Source: Paraburkholderia fungorum (lineage in GTDB: Bacteria > Pseudomonadota > Gammaproteobacteria > Burkholderiales > Burkholderiaceae). Taken from it: a stretch of 64,000 nucleotides of DNA. Both the position numbers and the translations under genes were made by a program. Numbering within the stretch: the stretch's first letter is position 1; each line of letters starts with the position of its first letter. Positions 27,562-36,052 of the stretch are shown here, piece after piece. Location of the stretch: the NCBI RefSeq assembly GCF_900099835.1, contig NZ_FNKP01000002.1:558001-622000 (forward strand). Reading direction: 5' to 3'. Under the pieces are notes generated by a model. That model was given only the letters and a program-made list of their open reading frames with translations, was not told the DNA's origin and searched no databases.

Positions 27562-29261
27562 CGGTGCGATGGCGCCGCCCACGTTTGACAGCCAATGCTC
27601 GGATGGCCCGCGCGTTCTCCTGGTTCGCTCCCGTTGTCGTGTCGATCGGTATTGGCACGGCTTCGTGTCTGCTCGCTGAGCCCGCTTTCGCCGCGTCTGG
27701 CGATACACCGCTCGCCATGCATTGCACCGACCTGGCCGGCGCGGCGGTGTCCGCTGAACTCATCGGATTGCCGACTGCGGGCGCGCAGATCGAAACCGCA
27801 GCAATGGTGGGCGCGACCGCGCAGGGCAACCAGCAGGGCGGCGAATATTGCCGCATAACCGGCCGCATCAAGGCGCTCGAAGCGACCACGCCCGATATCC
27901 GTTTCGATCTGAATCTGCCGCGTCGCTGGAATGGTCGCGCGTTGCAGATTGGCGGTGGGGGTTACAACGGCGTGGTCGTCAGCGGCACGGGTGTGATGCC
28001 GTTCTCGCCGAACCGCGCGCCGCTCGCGCAAGGCTATGCGACGTTCGGCGACGACTCGGGGCACGTCGGCGATTCGTCGCTCGCGGTGTTCGGTCTGGTC
28101 GACGAGGCGGTGACGAATTTCGGTTACGCACATCTGAAGAAAACGCACGACGTCGCGCTCGCACTGATTGCGCGCGCGTACGGCAAGCCGCCGCAGCGGA
28201 TGTATTTCGCCGGTGGCTCGACCGGCGGCCGCGAAGGCTACACCGTAATGCAGCGCTATCCCGACGACTACGACGGCGTGATCGCTAACTCGCCAGCGCT
28301 GAATTTTTCGGGTGTGAGGCTGCTCGGCGTGAAACTCGGCAACGCCGAATACGGCACACCTGGCGGCTTCATTCCGCCGCCGTTGCTGGAGCATGTTTAT
28401 CAGCGAACGCTTGCGGTGTGCGACCGGCTCGATGGCGCAGCCGATGGCATCGTCAGCAATGTCGAGGCTTGCCGCAAGCAGGAAGCGGACATCATCGAGT
28501 CGCTGCGTTGCACTGCCGGTTCAGCCTCAGCCGATGAATGCCTCACGGACCCGCAACTCGCGACCTTGCTCGTGATGCGCGACGGTCTGAGCCTGCCGTA
28601 CAAACTCGCGTGGGATGTCGGCGGCTATCGCGGCTACAACATTTTTCAGGGCACGCATCTGACGGGAATGCTGGGGCTCGCGCATCAACCCGGGCGCTTG
28701 CCGGTGCCGACGTTTTTCGATAACGGCTATCTGTTCGCGCAAGGTGACGGTTATGTCCGCTACTTCGTCACGCGCGATGCACGTTTCGATTCGCTCAAAT
28801 TGGATCCGCAACGGCCGGGCAAATATCGCGCGCAACTGGTCGCGCTGTCGCAGACGATCGGCGCGATGAATCCCGACCTGTCGCGCTACATCGCGCGCGG
28901 CGGCAAGCTCATCACATTGCAAGGTCTCGCCGACGAAGTCATCAGCCCGAATCAGACCATCGGCTACTACGAGGCGCTGATGGATCGCTTCGGCGCGGAT
29001 CAGGTGAATGGATTCATGCGGCTTTATATGGTGCCGGGTTTTCAGCACGGTGGCGGCGTGTTCATTCCTTCGGTCGATCTGCTGGGCGCGCTCGATAACT
29101 GGGTGACGCACGGCGTTGCGCCTGAAACGTTGACGGCCACCGATATCGCCGCGGCGACCAATGGACGCTCGCGTCCGTTGTGCCGTTATCCGCTGTTTCC
29201 GCGCTATGTGGGCAAGGGGAATGTGAATCTTGCCGGTAGCTTTACTTGCGCGGAGCCGTGA
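27558..29261 (+). CDS. secreted tannase/feruloyl esterase family protein, 567 aa
   Basis: An N-terminal signal-like segment (residues 15-46, ending AFAA) follows a short basic arm. The nucleophile motif is AGGSTGGREGY (GxSxGG), typical of tannase/feruloyl esterase alpha/beta hydrolases. A Ca-site-like block and the late Asp and His of the triad (GLADEVISP and PGFQHGGG) are visible. The enzyme should cleave an ester of a phenolic or acyl group outside the cytoplasm. It overlaps opgC by four bases, so an acyl-adding membrane enzyme and an ester-cleaving enzyme are made together. Confidence 0.85.
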   Translation: MTVRWRRPRLTANARMARAFSWFAPVVVSIGIGTASCLLAEPAFAASGDTPLAMHCTDLAGAAVSAELIGLPTAGAQIETAAMVGATAQGNQQGGEYCRITGRIKALEATTPDIRFDLNLPRRWNGRALQIGGGGYNGVVVSGTGVMPFSPNRAPLAQGYATFGDDSGHVGDSSLAVFGLVDEAVTNFGYAHLKKTHDVALALIARAYGKPPQRMYFAGGSTGGREGYTVMQRYPDDYDGVIANSPALNFSGVRLLGVKLGNAEYGTPGGFIPPPLLEHVYQRTLAVCDRLDGAADGIVSNVEACRKQEADIIESLRCTAGSASADECLTDPQLATLLVMRDGLSLPYKLAWDVGGYRGYNIFQGTHLTGMLGLAHQPGRLPVPTFFDNGYLFAQGDGYVRYFVTRDARFDSLKLDPQRPGKYRAQLVALSQTIGAMNPDLSRYIARGGKLITLQGLADEVISPNQTIGYYEALMDRFGADQVNGFMRLYMVPGFQHGGGVFIPSVDLLGALDNWVTHGVAPETLTATDIAAATNGRSRPLCRYPLFPRYVGKGNVNLAGSFTCAEP

Positions 29262-29384
29262 GACAGTCCGTGGGTTTTGCGAGCGCACTACGAAGTGCCG
29301 TGTCTTCCTGAAAAAAGTGCGCAGCGGTTGGAAATTCGACTTGGTTCAGCGGCGGCATTGACTCCCTAAAGTTGAGAGCGCGAC

Positions 29385-29421
29385 AAAAAGGGCGGCGCCG
29401 CCACTTCCGGCTGCGCCGCCC
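29385..29421 (-). terminator. rho-independent terminator of the glycine-rich gene
   Basis: On the minus strand GGGCGGCGC ... GCGCCGCCC forms a GC-rich stem followed by TTTTTG. It lies 61 bp past the stop of the minus-strand gene at 29482. Confidence 0.75.
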
Positions 29422-29481
29422 GTATCAACTTGCAAACCGCAACTTCCCGATCTTCAATTCCACTACACGACGAATCGGAGA

Positions 29482-29895
29482 TCACTGTCCGTTCTGCATC
29501 GTGCCCGTGTTGCCGTTCATGTTATTGCCCGTGCCGTTGTTCATGCCATTGCTCATGTTGCCGCCGGAGCCCTTCATCGACGGGCTATTCGGCGAGGCTC
29601 CAGTGCCCGTGCCCATGCCGCCGCCCGTCCCGGTCACGCCCGGCGAGCCGTAGCCCGAGGAATTCGGCGAGCGCATCGTGTTCGGGCCGACACCGGGCGA
29701 TGCGGTCCCGCCTGCGCCGCCCGTCGTGCCGCCGCCCGCACCTACGCCATTGCCGCCCACTCCAGCGCCAGCACTCCCTCCAGCACCGCCGCCTGCGCCG
29801 CCACCGGCACCTGCTCCGGCTGCTTGTGCATACGCACCGCCCGACAGCGCCATCACGAGTGCCGACGCCAGAACCGCTTTCGTAACGTGTTTCAT
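29482..29895 (-). CDS. secreted glycine-rich protein, 137 aa
   Basis: ATG after GGAGGTGGACC. It has a clear signal peptide (MKHVTKAVLASALVMALSGG, ending AYA) and then Gly/Ala/Asn/Ser repeats such as GAGGGAGGGAGGSAGAG and NMSNGMNNGTGNNMNG. No cysteines or known domains. Such proteins are common in Paraburkholderia and are probably disordered periplasmic or extracellular proteins. A terminator follows. Function unknown. Confidence 0.72.
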   Translation of the reverse strand: MKHVTKAVLASALVMALSGGAYAQAAGAGAGGGAGGGAGGSAGAGVGGNGVGAGGGTTGGAGGTASPGVGPNTMRSPNSSGYGSPGVTGTGGGMGTGTGASPNSPSMKGSGGNMSNGMNNGTGNNMNGNTGTMQNGQ

Positions 29896-30169
29896 GGTCC
29901 ACCTCCATCGATTGGATTGATTTCACGCGAGCGTCTGTCGCTCGCATGCATGGACTGCCGCAAGCGGTGTGCCTCAGCCGTCAAGCTGCGAGTTCCGGCC
30001 GGAGGCAAGGAGTCCACGGGCACGTCACAGGGTTCACCCGGGGCGCGCAGATCGGAGCGCTGCACGCTTTGCCACTTTCCATTACATTGCGGGTGCGCTC
30101 GCGCGATTGCAGCGCTTTTTCCAACCCAGCTTTTTCAACCCAACAACGGTGTCTGCCATCGTCGACTCC

Positions 30170-31096
30170 ATGCAGCCAATCGTCTCGGTCAAGAACCTGT
30201 CGAAAACCTATGCCAGCGGTTTTCATGCGCTAAAAAATATCAATCTGGCGATCAACCCCGGAGAAATCTTTGCGTTGCTCGGGCCGAACGGCGCGGGCAA
30301 AACGACCCTCATCAGCATCATCTGCGGCATCGTCAACGCGAGCGAAGGCAGCGTGACGGTGGACGGCCGCAACATCGCCACCGACTATCGCGGTGCCCGC
30401 TCGCTGATCGGCCTCGTGCCGCAGGAGCTAACCACCGACTCGTTCGAAACCGTCTGGGCGACCGTGTCGTTCAGCCGTGGGCTATTCGGCAAGCCGAAGA
30501 ATCCGGCGTATATCGAGAAGGTTTTGCGCGATCTGTCGTTGTGGGAAAAGCGCGACAGCAAGATCATCACGCTGTCGGGCGGCATGAAGCGGCGAGTGCT
30601 GATCGCGAAGGCGCTGTCGCACGAACCGCGCGTGCTGTTTCTCGACGAACCGACCGCCGGCGTCGACGTCGAATTGCGGCGCGATATGTGGAAGCTGGTG
30701 CGCTCGCTGGCCGAAAGCGGCGTGACGATCATCCTCACCACGCACTACATCGACGAAGCGGAGCAGATGGCCGACCGCATCGGCGTGATCAGTGCGGGCG
30801 AAATCATGCTGGTCGAAGAAAAGACCGAGTTGATGCGCAAGCTCGGCAAGAAGCAGTTGACGCTGCAACTCGAGAGCCCGCTCGCGCAGGTGCCGCCGTC
30901 GCTGGCCGGTTATGCGCTGGGTCTGGAGAAGGGCGGCAACGAATTGATCTATACGTATGAAGGCGAGGGCGGCCGCACCGACATCATCGCGCTGCTGAAG
31001 GCGCTCGATGACGCCGGCATCCGCTTCAAGGATCTGCACACCACGCAGAGTTCGCTTGAAGATATCTTCGTCAGTCTGCTCCGGGGTGGTCAATGA
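30170..31096 (+). CDS. yadG: ABC-2 type exporter ATP-binding protein (YadG-like), 308 aa
   Basis: The start at ATG 30170 gives [14 protein letters not shown], the usual opening, and a length (308) identical to E. coli YadG. Walker [13 protein letters not shown], signature LSGGMKRR, Walker [13 protein letters not shown] and switch His in TTHY are all intact. Upstream in-frame codons to 29969 lack homology. The stop overlaps the permease start by four bases (ATGA). The pair should export a lipid or polysaccharide-related compound; the substrate is not known. Confidence 0.88.
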   Translation: MQPIVSVKNLSKTYASGFHALKNINLAINPGEIFALLGPNGAGKTTLISIICGIVNASEGSVTVDGRNIATDYRGARSLIGLVPQELTTDSFETVWATVSFSRGLFGKPKNPAYIEKVLRDLSLWEKRDSKIITLSGGMKRRVLIAKALSHEPRVLFLDEPTAGVDVELRRDMWKLVRSLAESGVTIILTTHYIDEAEQMADRIGVISAGEIMLVEEKTELMRKLGKKQLTLQLESPLAQVPPSLAGYALGLEKGGNELIYTYEGEGGRTDIIALLKALDDAGIRFKDLHTTQSSLEDIFVSLLRGGQ

Positions 31097-31854
31097 ATAT
31101 TCACGCAATCCGCGCGATCTACAAGTTCGAGATGGCGCGCACCTGGCGCACGTTGATGCAGAGCATCATCGCGCCGGTGATTTCAACGTCGCTCTATTTC
31201 GTCGTGTTCGGCGCGGCAATCGGCTCGCGCATCAAGGAAGTGGACGGCATCAGTTACGGCTCGTTCATCGTGCCGGGGCTGATCATGTTGTCGCTGCTGT
31301 CGCAGAGCATTTCGAATGCGTCGTTCGGCATCTACTTTCCGCGCTTCACGGGCACGATTTACGAGTTGCTGTCTGCGCCGGTCTCGTATCTGGAGATCGT
31401 CGTGAGTTACGTGGGCGCGGCCGCCACCAAATCGATCCTGCTCGGGCTGATCATTCTTGCCACGGCGGGGTTGTTCGTGCCGCTGCAAATCCAGCATCCG
31501 TTCTGGATGATGCTTTTTCTCGTGCTCACGGCGGTGACCTTCAGCCTGCTCGGGTTCATCATCGGCATATGGGCGGATAGTTTCGAGAAGCTGCAACTCG
31601 TGCCGCTGCTGATCATTACACCGTTGACCTTTCTCGGTGGAAGCTTCTACTCGGTCAACATGCTTCCCGATTTCTGGCGCGTCGTGACGCTGTTCAATCC
31701 GATCGTTTATCTCGTCAGCGGCTTTCGATGGAGCTTTTTCGGACTCGCCGATGTGAACGTCGGCATCAGCCTCGCGATGACCGCGCTGTTTCTCGCGGTG
31801 TTTCTGCTGATCGTGGGCTGGATCTTCAGAACGGGTTATCGCTTGAAAAGCTGA
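31093..31854 (+). CDS. yadH: ABC-2 type exporter permease (YadH-like), 253 aa
   Basis: Six hydrophobic segments, with the ABC-2 family blocks [20 protein letters not shown] at the N-terminus and [20 protein letters not shown] in the last third. Size and plan match YadH (256) and NodJ-like permeases. Translationally coupled to the ATPase. No other gene is in the unit; the convergent luxR follows 142 bp on. Confidence 0.88.
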   Translation: MNIHAIRAIYKFEMARTWRTLMQSIIAPVISTSLYFVVFGAAIGSRIKEVDGISYGSFIVPGLIMLSLLSQSISNASFGIYFPRFTGTIYELLSAPVSYLEIVVSYVGAAATKSILLGLIILATAGLFVPLQIQHPFWMMLFLVLTAVTFSLLGFIIGIWADSFEKLQLVPLLIITPLTFLGGSFYSVNMLPDFWRVVTLFNPIVYLVSGFRWSFFGLADVNVGISLAMTALFLAVFLLIVGWIFRTGYRLKS

Positions 31855-31996
31855 CGGCATTCATGAAGGCGGCATGAGAAGCTGGCCGGGACCTTTGCTA
31901 CTGAGCCGCCAGCTTTCATGTCCGTCGAACTGAGTCTGCCCGACACGCTCACCGCGCAGGTGACGGCTTTCGCCGTCACGTCATCCACGCTTCGAA

Positions 31997-33013
31997 CTAC
32001 GACACATAAGCCTGCGCGACATTGATCAACTGCACGCGATTGCGCACGTTGAACAACTGCCGCAACCGACGCAGGTGATAGTCGACGTTATGCGGCGACA
32101 GTCCGAGGAAATACGCAATTTCCTTGTCACGCTGACCCTGTACGACCCCCTTCAACACCGCATGCTGCAACTCGCTCAACGCAACGGGCTGCTGCTGGGC
32201 GGGCGCGATGCCGATCGCGCTTTTCGCATGCGTCCAGATGAATTCGTGGATCGTGTGCGCGAACATCAGCGTTTCGGCGACGATCGACTCCGTCATCCAG
32301 CGCGGGTTGCCGATCTCCGAGTTGAAGCACAGGCTCGCGCTCAGTTCCGGCTCGGGCAGCGGCATTCGCGTGAGAATCCCGCTTTTGCGGCCGGTGGCCT
32401 CCAGCATGTCGATCAAACCGCCAAGCCGTTCGCTGCGCAGTTGCGCGCGCGGCAGGTCGGCGCGCAAATCGGCGGTATTCCACAGCAACGGCATGCCGGT
32501 CGGCGACGCCAGCGCCACCCGCGGGTCCAGTTCGAAATAGCGCTCGCGGAAATAGCGCGTGAGCCAGGTCTGCGATTCGTAGCTGCTGAGCACGAACATC
32601 GTCTTGTGATGCGCGGACGTGCGCGTCGCCGTATAGCTGAACGAGTCGAAACCCAGCTGTTTGATGCGCCGCCGCACGAAGTCGATGCGGTCCTGCGCAT
32701 TGTTGAACCGGCCAAGCGGACTGATGAACGGCGCACTGCGCCGTGTAGCCGGCGACGGCGTGCCGATCTCCTCCTCGGTGAAGAGCGTGAGAAAGCCTTT
32801 GGGCGCCGCCCCCGCACCCGCTGCGGTGCGGGTCGCGGTTTCCGGGATGCCCGATGCTTCAGCCGCGTGGGCTGACGCCCCCGGTTGCCGCGTGCCGGCC
32901 GGGTAGGCCGGTTGGGCGGACACCGCAGGGTTACAGGCTGCCGATGCGTGCCCGGCTTCGCCTTGCGGCGGGCCGGTCAGCCAATGCGGCAGCGTATCGC
33001 ATTCGTGTTCCAT
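31997..33013 (-). CDS. LuxR-type quorum regulator solo with N-terminal extension, 338 aa
   Basis: Counting from the ATG at 33013 (GGAG 11-12 bp upstream; ATG 33043 is also possible), the autoinducer-binding domain has Trp150, Tyr154, Asp163, Pro164 and Trp178. These keep the exact spacing of TraR Trp57, Tyr61, Asp70, Pro71 and Trp85 (seen as TWLTRYFRERYFELDPRV). The GerE DNA-binding domain is at about 278-335 (LQHAVLKGVVQG, GLSPHNVDYHLRRL). An N-terminal tail of about 90 residues, rich in Ala, Pro and Gly, is absent from TraR or LasR. No luxI gene is in the window, so it is a solo that may sense AHLs made elsewhere in the genome or by neighbours. Confidence 0.87.
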   Translation of the reverse strand: MEHECDTLPHWLTGPPQGEAGHASAACNPAVSAQPAYPAGTRQPGASAHAAEASGIPETATRTAAGAGAAPKGFLTLFTEEEIGTPSPATRRSAPFISPLGRFNNAQDRIDFVRRRIKQLGFDSFSYTATRTSAHHKTMFVLSSYESQTWLTRYFRERYFELDPRVALASPTGMPLLWNTADLRADLPRAQLRSERLGGLIDMLEATGRKSGILTRMPLPEPELSASLCFNSEIGNPRWMTESIVAETLMFAHTIHEFIWTHAKSAIGIAPAQQQPVALSELQHAVLKGVVQGQRDKEIAYFLGLSPHNVDYHLRRLRQLFNVRNRVQLINVAQAYVS

Positions 33014-33137
33014 GAAACGGTAGCTCCGGGGTTCGAAACGCATGAAAGACGACAAGCAGAATGATTAGCGATTTCCGGAAATTACGGTAGCCGGTTCCTT
33101 GCTATCATTTTCGGGTTCTTGCGCTGGCCGTGAAAAA

Positions 33138-33359
33138 CTGGCCGGACTGGGCAGTATCCATTTCGCGCGCCTGTTTCGTCTTGAGACCGGCGAGACCAAC
33201 GAGGCGCCGCACGAATTCGTCACGCGTTTGCGGCTTGAAGAATCGGCGAGGCTGCTGCGGACCACCTGTCAGACCGTGCTGCAGATTGCAATTGCGGTGG
33301 GTTTCGGGGGCACCAGCCACTTCTCCGCGCGGTGCGGGCGTGACGATGACGTGATTCCA
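33138..33359 (+). pseudogene. remnant of an AraC family regulator (DNA-binding domain)
   Basis: The frame reads IHFARLFRLETGE, PHEFVTRLRLEESARLL and QIAIAVGFGGTSHFS, clear echoes of the AraC/XylS double helix-turn-helix. It has no upstream domain and ends after SARCGRDDDVIP where a normal protein would continue with the second recognition helix and a C-terminal arm. No good start. It is best read as a decayed gene, beside the LuxR solo. Confidence 0.72.
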
Positions 33360-33744
33360 CTGGCTGATCGGCTACCCGCTTGCAGGATGAACGCCCGGCG
33401 AACAGAGCGACCGGGTCGCAAGGGTACGGGCATCGCAGCCGGTTCGTCTGCGTCAGCAAATCACGCGCGTTTCGCAGTTTGCTGCGCATTGCGTGGCTTG
33501 CAAACTACGAACTTTCGTGGCGGCGAGTGGTTAGACCTGGCATGAATTTGTTTGACCAGCACGTCCAACGGCTTTCGACGGCGCGGTTGCGGCCGGTCTA
33601 ACTGGCCTGACCGCCTGAAATGCAATCGTATCTGTTGGACCCTTGCGCGGGGCGACAGAATAACGCCCACCTGCCTTGGCCGAGGCCGCGTTTGACCGAC
33701 CGTTCCATTCAAGCTCATTCAACCCGTCACCTGGAAATTCTGCG

Positions 33745-34170
33745 ATGACCCGACTCCGAATCACGTCCTGCGGCCACGAATTCATTGCCGAAACCCATCC
33801 CGACGCGCCCGACACCGTCGCCGCGTTCATGAAGCTGCTGCCGTACCGCCAGAAGATCATTCACGTGCGATGGAGCGGCGAGGGCTGCTGGGTGCCGCTC
33901 GGCGATTTCAAGCTGGAAAACGACGGCGTCGCGGTCAGCTTCGAGAATCACACGAGCCATCCGTCGGTCGGCGACATTCTGTTTTACCCGGGCGGCTACA
34001 GCGAGACCGAGATCATTCTCGCGTACGGCTCCTGCTGCTTTGCGAGCAAGATGGGGCAACTGGCGGGCAACCATTTCCTGACTATCGTCGAAGGCCGCGA
34101 GAAGCTGCGCGAACTCGGCACCAAGGTGTTGTGGGAAGGCGCGCAGGAAGTGCTGTTCGAAAAAATCTGA
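33745..34170 (+). CDS. DUF3830 family protein, 141 aa
   Basis: The ATG at 33745 gives MTRLRITSCGHEFIAETHPDAP. The blocks AAFMKLLPYRQKIIHVRWSGE, SHPSVGDILFYPGGYSETEIILAYGSCCFASKMGQLAGN mark a DUF3830 protein (cyclophilin-like beta barrel fold). The family often sits in amidase or carboxylate-metabolism operons, but here it stands alone between the AraC remnant and a histidine kinase. No catalytic residues can be named. In-frame codons upstream of 33745 lack homology. Confidence 0.78.
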   Translation: MTRLRITSCGHEFIAETHPDAPDTVAAFMKLLPYRQKIIHVRWSGEGCWVPLGDFKLENDGVAVSFENHTSHPSVGDILFYPGGYSETEIILAYGSCCFASKMGQLAGNHFLTIVEGREKLRELGTKVLWEGAQEVLFEKI

Positions 34171-34395
34171 ACGCAGAGCCGCAGCGGACACGCAACAGCG
34201 CGTCCTAACCCTGGTTAATTTCCGTTCCGTAAATCGCGCATACTGGAGGCGCAGGAGCGGCCCGTGAAGCGCGCGGGACGCGCCTCCTGAGTGTCTTTCG
34301 AGTGTCTCCCGAGCGTGGCTGCTGCCGTTGCCGCGCGCCGGCCAAGGCGCGAAACATTCATTTTTGCGGCCGCCACGCGGCACCAGGTCTCCTAC

Positions 34396-35616
34396 ATGCC
34401 GGACTCGCCTCTCTCTCCGCTCGCCGCCTTCGCCGCACATCTGCGGCAGCACCAGGTCGATTTGACCGAACGCTGGATGAAGGCCGTCTTTCACGATGCC
34501 GATCTGACCGAATCCGACCGGCTCACCTACGAGCAACTCGCCGACCACATCCCGAATATTCTCGACGAGATTTGCAGCGTGCTGGAAAACCAGGACCTCG
34601 ATCATGTCGAGACCGCCATCGAACGGGACGCGCGGCTGCACGGCAAATTGCGCTGGAAACAGGGCTACCGGATCGACGAACTGGTGCGCGAACTCGACCT
34701 GTTCCGGCAGATGCTGACGGGCGCGATCGTCGAATACAGCGAAACGCGGCCGTCGTTCACGCGGCGTCACGAAGAGCGCGCACGGCATTTCATCGACGAG
34801 GCCGTGAGTTTCGTCACGCTGACGTCGATCCGCGAGGTCGTCAACGAGCGCGACCGCAAGATCGACGACTACACCGGGCGGCTCGAACGGGTCAATCACG
34901 AACTGACGCTCAAGCAGCGGTTGGTCGGCGAACTGCACGAATCGCGGATGCAGATCACGCGCAGTGTCGTGCACGATCTGCGTAACTTTCTCAATGTGTT
35001 TTCGATGGCGCTGCAACTGATGAGCCGCGCGCCGTCGAAAACCGAGACCGCGCTCGCACTGGCAAACCGCCAGGCCGCGGATATGAAAACGCTGGTGGAC
35101 GAACTGGTCGAATATTCAGTCGTACTTGGCGACACCAGCCCGCTCGCGCTGGAACGTTTCGCGCTGCGCGAGCTGTTCGACGAGTTGGCGATCTCGTGCG
35201 AGCCCGCCATCGAGGCGAAGGGGCTGCGCCTGCAGACCTCGTTCGACATCGCGCTGACCGAGGTCGTCTCGAACCGGCTGAAGCTCAAACAGGTCGCGCT
35301 CAACCTGCTGACCAACGCCGCGAAATACACGCGCGCGGGGCAGGTCGATCTGACCATGACCGCGACGGAAAACGATCGCTGGCGGCTGCGCGTGTCGGAT
35401 ACCGGCGTGGGAATCGGCGCGGCCGACCGCGAGCGGGTATTCAAGGAGTTCGAACGCGCTACCGATGACGATATCCCCGGCGCCGGTCTGGGTCTCGCGA
35501 TCGTCAAGGAGTTGTGCCGGGTGCTCGAAGGGGAGATCCGCTTCGATTCACAGGAAGGCGAGGGGACGGTCTTCGAGATTACTTTTCCGATGCATCTGCA
35601 AGCCGGTGAGTCTTGA
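34396..35616 (+). CDS. orphan sensor histidine kinase with RsbRD-like N-terminal domain, 406 aa
   Basis: The ATG at 34396 gives MPDSPLSPLAAFAAHLRQHQ. A helical N-terminal domain (residues 20-150: ERWMKAVFHDADLTESDRLTYEQLADHIPNIL...) resembles the RsbRD/globin-like sensor of RsbR. A coiled-coil linker follows, then the dimerisation helix with VVHDLRNFLNVFS (phospho-His), and the ATPase domain with NLLTNAAKYT (N box), DTGVGIG (G1) and GAGLGLAIVKELC (G2). No transmembrane segment, so it is cytosolic. No response regulator gene adjoins. It probably phosphorylates a distant partner in a stress response. Confidence 0.82.
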   Translation: MPDSPLSPLAAFAAHLRQHQVDLTERWMKAVFHDADLTESDRLTYEQLADHIPNILDEICSVLENQDLDHVETAIERDARLHGKLRWKQGYRIDELVRELDLFRQMLTGAIVEYSETRPSFTRRHEERARHFIDEAVSFVTLTSIREVVNERDRKIDDYTGRLERVNHELTLKQRLVGELHESRMQITRSVVHDLRNFLNVFSMALQLMSRAPSKTETALALANRQAADMKTLVDELVEYSVVLGDTSPLALERFALRELFDELAISCEPAIEAKGLRLQTSFDIALTEVVSNRLKLKQVALNLLTNAAKYTRAGQVDLTMTATENDRWRLRVSDTGVGIGAADRERVFKEFERATDDDIPGAGLGLAIVKELCRVLEGEIRFDSQEGEGTVFEITFPMHLQAGES

Positions 35617-36052
35617 AGGGCTCTGGTCCGGTTAAGAGTGATTGGGGTTTTTTGCCGTCTTGGCTTAGGCCTCGCGGTATTTCGTCTTAATTATTCTATG
35701 TATTTTTAAGGTGAATTCCGGTTGTTTCTTGTTGCTTGGCTTCTCATTTTAGAAGTCTGGAATTAATTCGAATTTCAGCTTGTTTAATGCAACTCTGGGT
35801 AAGAAAAGCGGCTGATTTTAGCTATTTCGCCCGAGTGGTGTTATGCCTTTTATCCTGATCAAGTTGTTCCGTAGCTTTTTTAGGAGTAGTCGTATTCTCG
35901 ATGCGACCTGCTTCACGGCACACTTGGCATTGCGTTTTTTTCAATCAAACGAAAGCGTAATGCGCTCCTAATTTCCCATTGGTTTAATCCAATTTATTAG
36001 GATGTCATAAGAAATGTCTCGGTTAATAAGCTGAGCAAAAGGATGAGAGGAC
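35617..36052. other. AT-rich leader before the trimeric adhesin, 436 bp
   Basis: GC is far lower than in the flanks over about 35640-36040, rich in TTT/AAA runs. The 36053 gene is preceded by AAAGGATGAGAGGAC. No coding frame. Such composition is typical of H-NS-silenced promoters of adhesins. A few hairpin-prone tracts exist but none is convincing. Confidence 0.6.
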
